In this document: positions 26,940 through 35,772 of the stretch, one piece after another | Position numbering within the stretch: the first letter of the stretch is position 1 | How the letters are laid out: each line of letters opens with the position of its first letter | Origin: Methylacidimicrobium sp. AP8 | GTDB taxonomy: Bacteria; Verrucomicrobiota; Verrucomicrobiia; Methylacidiphilales; Methylacidiphilaceae | Length of the DNA: 64,000 nucleotides | Reading direction: 5' to 3' | Assembly: GCF_903064525.1 (NCBI RefSeq) | Contig: NZ_LR797830.1 | Location: forward strand, 1,302,001-1,366,000 | Notes under the pieces: model-generated | Databases searched by the model: none | What the model was told of the DNA's origin: nothing | The model's input: only the letters and a program-made list of their open reading frames with translations | Program-made: the position numbers and the translations under genes

Positions 26940-28043
26940 CTACTCCTCCTCTCCCGCCCCGTCCTCGGAGGAAGGGAGCGGAACATCGTCGAAGAGATCC
27001 TTCACGAAAGAGTCGAAGTCGGGCGCGCTGACGGTCGCCATCCCCAGGTCGGCGTCGCTCGAGTCTAGCTCATGAAAGGTGGCGCTCGGCAGGTGGCAGA
27101 CGTAGTAGATGCCCTCGGAGGCACCCCCGAAGCAGAAGAGCTCGTCTCGATAGGCGCGCGCTTCCTCTTCGTCAAAAAAATGAGACCGCCGAAAGCGTTC
27201 GATGTATGCAAAGAGATAGTCCTTTTCCCACTCGGGAATCCCGGCGTCCTCGATCGGAGCAAACACCAGATCGACATTGACGTTGAATCCGTTGATCCGG
27301 CGGAGGAAGTCCCGGTAGAACGGGGGAAGGGGATAGCCGTAGTCCCGCTCGCAGCGCCAGTCGGCTGCGGCGAGCGCCTCGGGGCGGGCCGGTGCCGGAG
27401 GCCAATCTGGTTCGTAACTGGACAACACGGCCTGAAGGAAGGGGAAGGTCCGGGGATCGAAGCGGGCGGGAGCCCGGGAGCGGAGCCGGCCCAGCCGCTT
27501 GACCAGCTCGACCGTAAGCCAGTCGTGGCGGAGGTGGGCCGCGTCGCCCTCCCGGGTTCGGAGCACGCCCCGGAGCAAGGCCCCCAGGTCGGGAAAGCTC
27601 GATAGGCTCTCCCGGGTATCCTTCCAGGGAAAGAGCGGGGACATCAGGTGAAAGGTCCCGGCTCGGGTATCGTAGACCAGCGGCTGAAAGTGAAACTCGC
27701 CGAAGACAAAGAGGTGGGAGCCGATGCGATAGGGCTCCTGCCGCCGTTTCCGGAAGCGGTGGTTTTGGAAAAAAAGGTTCTCTATATTGAGGAGTTCTTT
27801 CTTCCCCTCCTCTGGAACGGCATAAAAGGCGCCATAGCCAAACGAAAACCCGTTGGAAAGGGAGAGCAGCTCCCGGCAGAAGCCGGGAAGCGGAAAGCCG
27901 AGCTCCCGCTCGCACCAGGCTTCGGCCTTGGCGAGGGCCTCGGCGCTGATGGGTGGCGGGTAAACCTCCGGGTTGTTCCGGTATCCGGCGAAATCGAGCG
28001 CCTTTTCGATATGCTCGAGGAGCTCCGGGGTGAGTTCCTTCAT
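26940..28043 (-). CDS. Tandem SUKH (SMI1/KNR4) immunity-like protein
   Basis: A 367-residue protein with two similar halves. The first has WCERELGFPLPGFCRELLSLSNGFSFG (near residue 45), the second WRCERDYGYPLPPFYRDFLRRINGFNVN (near 240). Both match the SMI1/KNR4 signature of a hydrophobic helix followed by NG(F). SUKH proteins neutralise polymorphic nuclease toxins, and the next gene encodes such a candidate. The ATG at 28043 is chosen because it begins the conserved region. The acidic C-terminus ends SSEDGAGEEE. Confidence 0.8.
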   Translation of the reverse strand: MKELTPELLEHIEKALDFAGYRNNPEVYPPPISAEALAKAEAWCERELGFPLPGFCRELLSLSNGFSFGYGAFYAVPEEGKKELLNIENLFFQNHRFRKRRQEPYRIGSHLFVFGEFHFQPLVYDTRAGTFHLMSPLFPWKDTRESLSSFPDLGALLRGVLRTREGDAAHLRHDWLTVELVKRLGRLRSRAPARFDPRTFPFLQAVLSSYEPDWPPAPARPEALAAADWRCERDYGYPLPPFYRDFLRRINGFNVNVDLVFAPIEDAGIPEWEKDYLFAYIERFRRSHFFDEEEARAYRDELFCFGGASEGIYYVCHLPSATFHELDSSDADLGMATVSAPDFDSFVKDLFDDVPLPSSEDGAGEEE

Positions 28044-28125
28044 GGGGTTGCCCTCCGCGGGAATGCCGCCGCACGATCTTACCGGCGCCGGAGCCGAAAG
28101 CAAGCCGCGCCCCTAGGATCGATGG

Positions 28126-28254
28126 CTACTCCTCCTCTCCCGCCCCGTCCTCGGAGGAAGGGAGCGGAACATTGCTGAAGAGATCCTTCACGAAAGAGTC
28201 GAAGTCGGGCGCGCTGACGGTCGCCATCCCCAGGTCGGCGTCGCTCGAGTCTAG
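28126..28254 (-). pseudogene. Truncated second SUKH gene (3' end only)
   Basis: This ~130-base segment is almost identical to the 3' end of the neighbouring immunity gene (26940-27068), encoding DSSDADLGMATVSAPDF and ending EDGAGEEE with a few changes. It stops abruptly at 28254, where an IS630 transposase fragment begins. It shows there were at least two SUKH genes in tandem. Confidence 0.85.
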
Positions 28255-28502
28255 TGTCCTGTATTGTAATTGGAATAACATACGGTCAGCAGGGCTTCCC
28301 ATGCGCGGTAGATCTTTTCTAAGGTCTTCTGCGCATCCGCATGCCAGCGATAAGGCCGAGGATTCCCATTGCGTTCGCCGATCCAGCGGGTGATGTCTGC
28401 CACGAGAGCGGGAACGCTGCGAAAGCTTCCGCGAACGATGACTTGGCTGGTTAATTCGGCGAAGAAACGTTCGACCATGTTCAGCCAGGATGAGGATGTC
28501 GG
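28255..28502 (-). pseudogene. IS630 transposase 3' fragment
   Basis: It encodes SSSWLNMVERFFAELT followed by IGERNGNPRPYRWHADAQ and ends near YSNYNTGH, typical of the end of IS630-family transposases (the Glu of the DDE triad is in MVERFF). The upstream part is missing, cut by the IS1634 left end at about 28503. Confidence 0.8.
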
Positions 28503-30401
28503 CCCATGTTTGGGGGAAGGTCTTGTAAGTCGTTGCGAGACAGTACCCGTCATTTCCAATTGGCACTACAGGGGCTATTTTTGCCCTTTGCGGTCGGCTA
28601 CGGCTCCCGGGCAGAGATGCGTAAGGCGGAGAGGATTTGCCGGGCCTGATGATTCCCGGCGGTGACCCCGCGACGTTTTTCGCTTCCGAAGGAGAAGTCC
28701 ACCAGATGGATGGTTCGGAGGGCAACCCAAGCTTGCTCGCTGGAGAAGGGTAGATTGGCCGCCTTGAGCTTCTTCTCCAGGAGCCGGTCGAGCAGGAAGG
28801 CTAAGGCGGCGACGAAGACGTGCGCCCGCACCCGTTGGGGATTGTGGTGGTAGATCGGAAGAAGCTCGAGCACGTCCTTGAGCTTCCGGAAGGCTCTTTC
28901 CACCTCGGAGAGCTCCTTGTAGGCCCGGACCGCCTCAAGCGGGGAGAGATCCTTTTCCTCGGTGAGGATCACGTACTCCCCTCCAGAAGCTTTTCGGTCT
29001 CCACCGGCTCTTCGGACACTTGGAGCTTGCCTGCCCGCAGACTCCAGCGGAAGTAGCGGTGGCCGCGATGGAGAGAGAGGATTCGGGCGACGGAGCTGCC
29101 GATCTCTTCCCGATTCCGAAGCTCTCCTTTTTCGATACGCTTGGCGAGTTTGCCCAACTCTTCCCGGGTCTTCGTGACATCCCTCTCCCGCATGGCCTGC
29201 TCGTAGGCCAGCCGCTCGGCGCTTTCGACCACGAAGATCCGCTGCCCGGGAAGCGCTCCCTCGACTTCGCAGACCCGATCCTTTTCCTCCGGAGAGCAGG
29301 GCTGCCAGGAACCGCTCTGGGCCTTGCGGACATACTCCAAGACCTCCGGGCTCCTTCGTCGGCGTAAGCCGAACAAAAACCCATGCCCCTGGCTCCACAG
29401 GAAGCCCAAGTTGGCCGTGCTCACCATCCCCCGGTCCCCGACGAAGACGATCCGACGCAACCCGAAGCGTTTCTCCAAATCGGCGACGATCGGCAGAACT
29501 GTTTCCGAATCGTGCCGATTGCCCCGGAAGACATGGTGGGCAATCGGCCAGCCATTGGCCATGACGACCCCCAAGAGGATCTGCCGGTTTCCCTCCCGCT
29601 GATCCCGGCTGTAGCCGTATTGAGCCAAACCCTCGGGGCCTTCCCCTTCGAAATAGGAGGAAGTCAAATCATAGAAGACCATCTCGGGCTTAAGAGAAAA
29701 GAGATCCCGCAGCCGGGCAAAGAGCCCTTCCTAGGGTCCGCTCCTTCCGCCCTATGAGCTCGTCAAGGGTCCGGTACCACGGCCAAAGGAAGCGGTGGTC
29801 GACCCGAACTCGGCCATTCTGCTTCCAGACCGGCCGGATCCGCTCTCCTCTCCCGTCGGGAACGTAGTCGGTCTCCAGCCACTGGGCCAAGGCGTGTTCG
29901 CTCCCCGGGGACAAGAGCCGGTTGACCACAAGGACGAACGCCCGTTCCGCAAGGGACAGTCCTTTGCCTTTCCCCCTCTTCTCCTCCAAGAGCTCTTCCA
30001 TACCCAGCTCCTTCCAGAGATGTCTGGCGACAAGCGTTGGACCCCAAACTGTGGATTCCTGAGGCTCAAGCGCTCTCCGAGAAGCCGGCGCGCTCCGCCC
30101 GAGCAACTCCGCGAGCCGATCCAAGTGGGGTGCCAAGAGATCCTTGCGGCCAAGAGTCGCGACAATCCGCTGCTTGACCTTTCCCTTTTCCCGGTAGCTT
30201 TCCACCAAGCGGACATACTCCGCCTCGCTCCCGTCCTTCCGACGCAACCGCAGGGTGCGCAGAAACAGGAAATAGCATTACCGGTCGTCACCGTGAATCG
30301 CAAGCACAAAAGGCCACTTTCATGCGGACTACATTTTTGCAAAATTTCCTTCCCCAACCCTGGAGCCGTCGTCAAAAAGGCCGCTTTTCACCAAACATGG
30401 G
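28503..30401. mobile_element. IS1634-family (IS4-like) insertion sequence
   Basis: The ends are CCCATGTTTGGGGGAA (28503) and, inverted, TTTTCACCAAACATGGG (ending 30401). It encodes one transposase on the minus strand, broken into three frames. The right end abuts the first, truncated CRISPR repeat with no spacer between, so this insertion or a later deletion removed the leader-distal end of the array. Confidence 0.8.
28598..30247 (-). pseudogene. IS1634 transposase in three frames
   Basis: The parts, from the N-terminus, are MRRKDGSEAEYVRLVESYRE to LDELIGRKERTLG (30247-29690), MVFYDLTSSYFEGEG to VSEEPVETEKLLEG (29682 to ~28975), and EYVILTEEKDLSPLEAV to the end (to 28598). Catalytic-region blocks YDLTSSYFEG, VFVGDRGMVS and YKELSEVERAFRKLKD survive. 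Two frameshifts are needed to join them, so the copy is probably inactive. Confidence 0.82.
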
Positions 30402-31312
30402 CCGAGGCGCGAACGCCTCGGATACGTGGTCGTAGAGCGGACTCAGAAACAGCCTGCGTTTGGCTGCGCTTCAATGAGGCCGAGGCGCGAACGCCTCGGA
30501 TACATCGCCAGGACCTGGGCCGAAATCGGCCAGCTAACGCTTCAATGAGGCCGAGGCGCGAACGCCTCGGATACACGAAGGACGACTCCACAAAAAAGGA
30601 CACCCTAAAGGCGGCTTCAATGAGGCCGAGGCGCGAACGCCTCGGATACCATCGAGTTCTTGAACCTCGCTTCGCTCCTGGAGAGCTTCAATGAGGCCGA
30701 GGCGCGAACGCCTCGGATACCCGGACGGGATGTGAAATCCCGGTCCCGGACTCCAGTAAGCTTCAATGAGGCCGAGGCGCGAACGCCTCGGATACCGGGA
30801 GAAGCGTCGTGGTCGATACTACTATCATCTCGCGCTTCAATGAGGCCGAGGCGCGAACGCCTCGGATACCCGCCGACATACAGTGAGATGAAACTCGCCA
30901 AAATCCCGCTTCAATGAGGCCGAGGCGCGAACGCCTCGGATACCCCCCCTCCGGCTGATAGCGTTTCTATCGCTACAATGAGCTTCAATGAGGCCGAGGC
31001 GCGAACGCCTCGGATACGTTCAGCGACAAGAAGCGTTGCACTCCTGGATGCGCGGGCTTCAATGAGGCCGAGGCGCGAACGCCTCGGATACAGGCTGGCC
31101 GACCTGCAATCACGTATAGAGTGGTGGGGCTTCAATGAGGCCGAGGCGCGAACGCCTCGGATACCTGGGGAGAAAGTGGTAGGCCACTTCGCGCCGGGCG
31201 ATAGCTTCAATGAGGCCGAGGCGCGAACGCCTCGGATACCGGTCGCATATTTCCCGTCCTGGTCGCCCCCGAAATAGCTTCAATGAGGCCGAGGCGCGAA
31301 CGCCTCGGATAC
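30402..31312 (-). CRISPR. CRISPR array, 13 repeats / 12 spacers
   Basis: The 36-nt repeat begins GCTTCAATGAGG, continues with the palindrome CCGAGGCG-CGAA-CGCCTCGG and ends ATAC. Repeat starts are 30402 (24 nt only), 30468, 30539, 30614, 30685, 30760, 30834, 30908, 30982, 31056, 31129, 31204 and 31277. Spacers are 35-42 nt. Read on the minus strand, the repeat ends in ATTGAAGC, the usual 8-nt crRNA handle form, and its hairpin has a TTCG loop. Transcription therefore runs right to left, with cas2 and the leader on the right. The left-most repeat lacks 12 nt and touches the IS1634 end. All full repeats appear identical. Confidence 0.97.
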
Positions 31313-31580
31313 AGCCGCTATGTAAGTCCTTGGTCACCAAAGTCCAGTTTTTGCATTTTCGAGCGGTCTCCTAGAGCTGTCGCCAAAACGCACCAATGTC
31401 TCTGCCCCGCGGTACCTGCGATGTCAAAGAACACCACGACTCCAACGACTTGCAGCATTTCGAGCGGGTCCGGGGGTTTGCGCGTCACCGAACCGCTCGA
31501 AAGCAGCCGGCGGAAACCGCGCAATCCCTCCGGGAACCACCCACCCTTGTCGGAGTCCCGGGCCAGCTTCGAAAGCCGAC
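31313..31580 (-). promoter_or_regulatory. CRISPR leader
   Basis: These 268 bases lie between the cas2 stop and the leader-proximal repeat on the transcribed strand. No gene is supported. The position next to cas2 and the array orientation make this the leader carrying the pre-crRNA promoter and the integration site. No clear -10/-35 was identified. Confidence 0.7.
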
Positions 31581-31874
31581 TTAAATGATAGTGGCGCGCC
31601 GTTCGACTTTCGAGAACGTTTTTCCGATGCTCTCGATGGCAAGCTCGATTTTCTCCGCCGGCCCGACATCAATCAGAAGGACGTGATCTTCGCCGTTCTT
31701 GACCAGTTGGCGCAGTCGCGTCTCGAGCTCGGCGCGGCGCCGCTGCGACAGACGGCATTGGAAAACGGAGAGCTGGATCCATTCTCCGTACCCGTGCACG
31801 GCTTTGAACACCTGCCGCCAGCGCTTCGGATTGGAGATGTCGTAGGTGACGATGAAGAGGCGTTCGTCGGCCAT
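31581..31874 (-). CDS. cas2: CRISPR integration protein Cas2
   Basis: A 97-residue Cas2 with the ferredoxin-fold opening FIVTYDISNPKRWRQVFK (Asp12 in the YDI position) and IQLSVFQCRLS. The ATG at 31874 lies eight bases after the cas4-cas1 stop. Cas2 bridges two Cas1 dimers during spacer integration. It directly precedes the leader. Confidence 0.95.
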   Translation of the reverse strand: MADERLFIVTYDISNPKRWRQVFKAVHGYGEWIQLSVFQCRLSQRRRAELETRLRQLVKNGEDHVLLIDVGPAEKIELAIESIGKTFSKVERRATII

Positions 31875-31882
31875 CGGAGCCT

Positions 31883-33607
31883 TTATCGGGGTAAATAGTG
31901 AGGATAGGCCGGCAGTTCTCCCAGGAGAAATCGGGAGAGCAGCCGTGCCTGAATCAGGAGCATGCGGCGCATGCTCCCCGGATAACCGAAGACCGGATGC
32001 GTGGTTTTTTGAGAAAGACGGCGCTCGAAGGCCTCGACAAAGCGACGGCGTCCCGCTTGCGTCAGCGCAGTCCCGGTAATCCCCACGACGAAATCCTTCG
32101 GCCCGACCTCGCCGGTGTTTACCGCCGAGAGCACGACCGAATCGGCAAGGATCGGACGAAACGGTTCGATGAGGTCGAGGGCCAGCGCCGGACGGCCGTA
32201 CCGGGGCGAATGGTAGAAGCCCCGATAGGGATCGAGGCCGACCGATGCCAATGCGATCGTCAAATGCCTGGTGAGCATCGCATAGGCGAGCGAGAGCATG
32301 GCGTTGACCGGATCGGTCGGCGGCCGCCGGTTCCGGGCCTCGAAATGGAACGGCCGCATTCCGGAGACGCCTCCCCCCTCGGGCGGTTGCAACAAACCGG
32401 AAAAGGCTCGGAAATAAATGGCGGCCGCGTCTCCTTCGACTCCGAGGAGCTGCGCCTTTGTTGACGCCCGCTCCGCCGATTGGCGTGCGGCTCCTAAGCG
32501 ATCGAGCGCTACCTGCCGTTCCTCCGGAAGCCCCCGCCAATTCCGGCGGAGGATCGTTCTCTGATTCATGACCTTTGCGGCGACCAGCTGCTTGGCGAAG
32601 CGGAGGCAGGCGGCCTCGTCAAAGCTCATCCGGTATTGCGCCGTGCGGACCTCCACATTCCGGTGGCCGATGCCGTGGGCGATGCCGCGAAACCAGCCGC
32701 CGTGGCTGTGAAACGTGACCGGGATGTCGCGTTCGAGCAGGGCAGAGAGCGCCGGGGTCGTGATCGAAACGTTGCCGAAGAGCGCCACATCCGAAATGTC
32801 GATCAAGCGCACCTGCGTTTCCCCTTTCCCCTCATCGGTAATCTTGAGGGTTTCGCCTTCCTTGGCGATGCGGGCGTGCTGGGATTGGACGATCAGCGGC
32901 AGCGCCTCATCGGGCGGGACGGCGATCGTTCGCGGGGCGAGCGAGGAGCCGCAGAGCGAGTGAACCTCGTCCGGCAAGCATACCGTCACAAGCGCGCAGC
33001 GCGGACATTTCGGGCTGTCCCGGAGGGGTGGGGGGATCCGCCCCTGACCAACGGTTAGCCGGAGCTCGCTGACCGCGGCTCGCGTTGCGGCGCGCAAGGC
33101 TTCATCGAAGAGGACCCGTACCCGTTCGCGGCTTTCGGCATAATAGATTGCACCTTCCTCTACTCGGTAGCCGTGCTCCTCGAGGAGCAGCCCTTGGAGG
33201 CAGAGTTGAATCCGTTCGGGCTCATAAGCTCCCTGGGGAACATGGGGCCGCTTGCCGCGCTTGTAATCGATGGGGGTCACGACCCCATCCTGGGCCTCCG
33301 CCACGTCGAGCTTGGCGATCACTCCCAGGGCCACCGAGGAGAGGGTCAGGGAACGGGTGCGGACCTCTTCTCCGGTTTCCACCGCCTCCGGCGCGGGAAG
33401 CGGAGCGGCCGGCGTGTCGGTGCGCACGTGGATGCGGCTTCCCTCAACCGTCTCGGCCGTTTCCACCCACTCGCCTTGCGTCCACATGAGGTAGGCAAGC
33501 CGGGGGCAGTAGACGAACTCGTTCACCATCCGCGCCGGAATGAGCGGGGTGTCGCCGCCGAGCGGCGGGGCCGGCAGAGGGAGCTCGAGTTGGTCATCGG
33601 TCGACAT
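31883..33607 (-). CDS. cas4-cas1: Cas4-Cas1 fusion protein
   Basis: A 574-residue fusion. The Cas4 part (residues ~1-215) has the RecB-like IDYKRGKRP motif and four Cys for an Fe-S cluster (NEFVYCPRLAY, then CPRCALVTVC). The Cas1 part shows FGNVSITTPAL, GFYHSPRYGRPALALDLIEPFRP (His and Glu metal ligands) and AVNTGEVGPKDF. Such fusions are typical of type I-G (formerly I-U) loci, where Cas4 trims prespacers and reads the PAM. ATG 33607 gives MSTDDQLELPLP. The start overlaps the upstream csb2-like fragment by 14 bases. Confidence 0.93.
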   Translation of the reverse strand: MSTDDQLELPLPAPPLGGDTPLIPARMVNEFVYCPRLAYLMWTQGEWVETAETVEGSRIHVRTDTPAAPLPAPEAVETGEEVRTRSLTLSSVALGVIAKLDVAEAQDGVVTPIDYKRGKRPHVPQGAYEPERIQLCLQGLLLEEHGYRVEEGAIYYAESRERVRVLFDEALRAATRAAVSELRLTVGQGRIPPPLRDSPKCPRCALVTVCLPDEVHSLCGSSLAPRTIAVPPDEALPLIVQSQHARIAKEGETLKITDEGKGETQVRLIDISDVALFGNVSITTPALSALLERDIPVTFHSHGGWFRGIAHGIGHRNVEVRTAQYRMSFDEAACLRFAKQLVAAKVMNQRTILRRNWRGLPEERQVALDRLGAARQSAERASTKAQLLGVEGDAAAIYFRAFSGLLQPPEGGGVSGMRPFHFEARNRRPPTDPVNAMLSLAYAMLTRHLTIALASVGLDPYRGFYHSPRYGRPALALDLIEPFRPILADSVVLSAVNTGEVGPKDFVVGITGTALTQAGRRRFVEAFERRLSQKTTHPVFGYPGSMRRMLLIQARLLSRFLLGELPAYPHYLPR

Positions 33608-33824
33608 GCCCATCCTCGTTGGTGGCCGCGAAGAGGCCGCTGCCCATATGGTTACCGCAACCGAGGAGGAGAGGGCCTTCCACGGCAACGGCGAACGCGA
33701 GGCGGAGCCGCGCACGGAGGCCGCCGCGGGGACCGATGTGGTGGTGGCCGCTGCGATTCCCGATCTCTCTCACAGCCATCGGATGATCCTCCGCCATAAG
33801 CGCTTCTAACTCAAGGAGAAACAC
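33594..33824 (-). pseudogene. Probable 3' remnant of a Csb2-like (Cas5/Cas6) gene
   Basis: The frame (76 codons from 33824, or 67 from 33797) contains LRLAFAVAVEGPLLLGCGNHMGSGLF. This parallels the C-terminus of the intact Csb2 in this window (IRFAQPIEGPVILGAGRFLGLGLF). No N-terminal part is recognisable. It overlaps the cas4-cas1 start, the position csb2 occupies in Geobacter-type I-G loci. It could still be translated as a short peptide. The homology is a by-eye alignment of about 26 residues. Confidence 0.6.
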
Positions 33825-34519
33825 TGCGCTGGGTCGCTTGCTGCCGTGACACCCATCCCATTGGCGCAGTCGTTCCGAAGCCCAAAATAGGAGGACAACT
33901 TCAGCTGTCGCCGGGCGATCCGTTCCCTATGTCACTCGACATGGATTGCTTGGCGCCTTGTTTGCCTGCCGAGTGAAGCAAGGGCGGTGTCTGTGAACAC
34001 CTTCCCAAGCTCCTGCGCCGCCATCCATCGGATACGCTACGGCCTTCCGCCCGGTCCAAGGGAACCGATCGATCGTCTTTTTGACCCGGTCTTCTCGGAA
34101 GCGGAGGCCGCCTCTGAAAAAACCGAAAACTCCGCCTTCTCCCGCTTGTTTCGCTGGCACCGGCCTGGACCGCCATCTCTCCAGCACCGGAAAAAAGTGT
34201 AATCCTTGCTCATCTCTGCGCTGCGCTGGCGCTCCGGGGTATATTCCTAATGGCCAGCAACGAGGGGTGCACTACCGACGAGGTGTATCCGATCTCGCCC
34301 GAGCCACTGGCAATGGCAGTCCGAAGGGAATGCCCGGGTGCAGGGCGCCCCGCGAGCCTCTCCTCCTTCCGCTGGATGCCGGTTGTGCCTGTACCCATGG
34401 AGGATATGATCTGATGGTGCAAGCCGGATTTCGTGCCCCGGAGTTCCCTTGGTGGTGGAGTCGGTTCTCTTTGGTCGAATTGGAAAGGTTCCCTTCCCCG
34501 CCCAGTTCCCGGCAAGGAC
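33825..34519. other. 695-base stretch between the csb2-like remnant and the type III module
   Basis: No intact gene is supported. Both strands carry short frames with unremarkable composition. It may contain decayed sequence from an older cas operon or from an unidentified mobile element, but no transposase motif or terminal repeat was seen. Confidence 0.4.
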
Positions 34520-35422
34520 CTACGAAGGATCGGCACGTTTCTCGGCTCTCGCCATCCGAAGCATCCCAGTCGGCTGCAGGTTCCACGCGGGTATGTCCGC
34601 ATCACCGGTCCATCGTGAGCCGGGCATCCAGACAGGACCGCTGATCCGGGGATCACACTGTCCTTTAGCCATGTCCCATCCCCCGATGGCTTCCTGGTTG
34701 CCAGAGAGATCGGCTTCCGTGTCGTGCGCATGTGCCGGCAGGTACTCGGCGACAACACGAGGCTCATCCTGATCTAGCTCCACCTCCATCCCGAAAAATG
34801 TCGCGGCTGGCTCCATGGACTCCCGCTCCAGTCGTCCAAGCCCGTAGCGGGTGTCCCCACCGACAAACAACCTTGCTATCGGGCGGATGCGTTCCTCCGG
34901 GCCCGATTCCTTGAAAAGGATATAGCCGGCCATCGCGACCGGCTCGACCGGCGCGGTCTGCGAATCGTCGCCTTGTCGCCAGAAAGGCTGGACGCACTCC
35001 GTCTCACGCAAGGACCCTTCCCGTGCGGAATCGCTGTCAGGGACGATGGCAGTACCGGATCGCGCCCAAAGGAGACGACGACGGAAGCGTCTGTCCGAAA
35101 TGCGATGGGCGTCATTATCCTCGCGAACCCAGCAGAGGCCCTCCCCCTCCCGATATTGCGGAAGCCAGGCGCACCAGCCGCCGTGGATGACCTCTGCTGG
35201 ATATAGGTAAGAGAGGCGCGTATGGTCCCGAATCATCTCCCCAATCCCAGCGTAATCCGGGTCGCCGGATGCTTCCTGGCGCGCCAACTCGGCGGTGAGA
35301 GCGCCCCAAAGCGGCCGGGCTGGCACATAGAGCCGACACCGATTCAGGGCGCCAGATGGCGTCGAGCCGACAAAAAGTGGACTCGCCACGCGCCAGACCC
35401 ACCGGCATAGGTTCCAACTCAT
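34520..35422 (-). CDS. RAMP-fold protein of the type III module (Cas5/Cmr3-like?)
   Basis: A 300-residue protein. The N-terminus (WRVASPLFVGSTPSGALNRCRLYVPARPLWGALTAEL, near residues 9-46) and the Gly-rich FVGGDTRYGLGRLE (near 189) fit RAMP-superfamily proteins of type III complexes. By elimination it could hold the Cas5/Cmr3 position, which no other gene fills, but direct similarity to Cmr3 was not recognised. ATG 35422 is two bases after the cmr5 stop, so it belongs to the same operon. It is the last gene before the spacer region and cas4-cas1. Confidence 0.65.
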   Translation of the reverse strand: MSWNLCRWVWRVASPLFVGSTPSGALNRCRLYVPARPLWGALTAELARQEASGDPDYAGIGEMIRDHTRLSYLYPAEVIHGGWCAWLPQYREGEGLCWVREDNDAHRISDRRFRRRLLWARSGTAIVPDSDSAREGSLRETECVQPFWRQGDDSQTAPVEPVAMAGYILFKESGPEERIRPIARLFVGGDTRYGLGRLERESMEPAATFFGMEVELDQDEPRVVAEYLPAHAHDTEADLSGNQEAIGGWDMAKGQCDPRISGPVWMPGSRWTGDADIPAWNLQPTGMLRMARAEKRADPS

Positions 35423-35424
35423 TC

Positions 35425-35772
35425 CTAGCTTCTGGCGTTACTTCGTGCTTTGGCCTGATAGCGGCCGTAAACGAGCGCTTGGCGCAAGAGGTCACGGGCC
35501 AGCAGAAGCCGATCGATGTCCTTGGCAAGACCTCGGACGCCGGATAAGGGGTCGGCCGGGTCGATTGCGCTGCCGACTTGAGCCTTCAAGAACGACGAGC
35601 AGCTCTCGATGAGGGCCTTCCGATCGTCCTTCTGTTGGAGGTAAAGGAAGAACGCGTAGAGGCCCTGCTCTTCGAGAACGGAGAGAGCATCGGTGAGTAT
35701 CTTGTCGTTAGCCTGCTGCGAAAGCTTCGAGCCGAGTCTCGCACACTCCATGTCCAGATTGATCGCCATCAC
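35425..35772 (-). CDS. Type III small subunit, Cmr5-like
   Basis: A 115-residue all-helical protein with QQANDKILTDALSVLEEQGLYAFFLYL and a conserved-looking LARDLLRQALVYGRYQAKAR end. Size, helicity and position between cmr4 and a RAMP gene fit Cmr5/Cas11, which lines the RNA-bound groove of the complex. Starts GTG 35772 and ATG 35769 are adjacent and overlap the cmr4 stop. Sequence similarity to named Cmr5 proteins is weak. Confidence 0.68.
   Translation of the reverse strand: MMAINLDMECARLGSKLSQQANDKILTDALSVLEEQGLYAFFLYLQQKDDRKALIESCSSFLKAQVGSAIDPADPLSGVRGLAKDIDRLLLARDLLRQALVYGRYQAKARSNARS

Noticed and set aside
30410-31340. Short frames rich in NEAEARTPRI or IRGVRASASLK repeats
   Set aside because: These are translations of the CRISPR repeats, not proteins.
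34081-34767. Possible extra gene between the RAMP operon and cas4-cas1
   Set aside because: Frames on both strands are short, compositionally odd and without recognisable motifs; treated as an uninterpreted gap.
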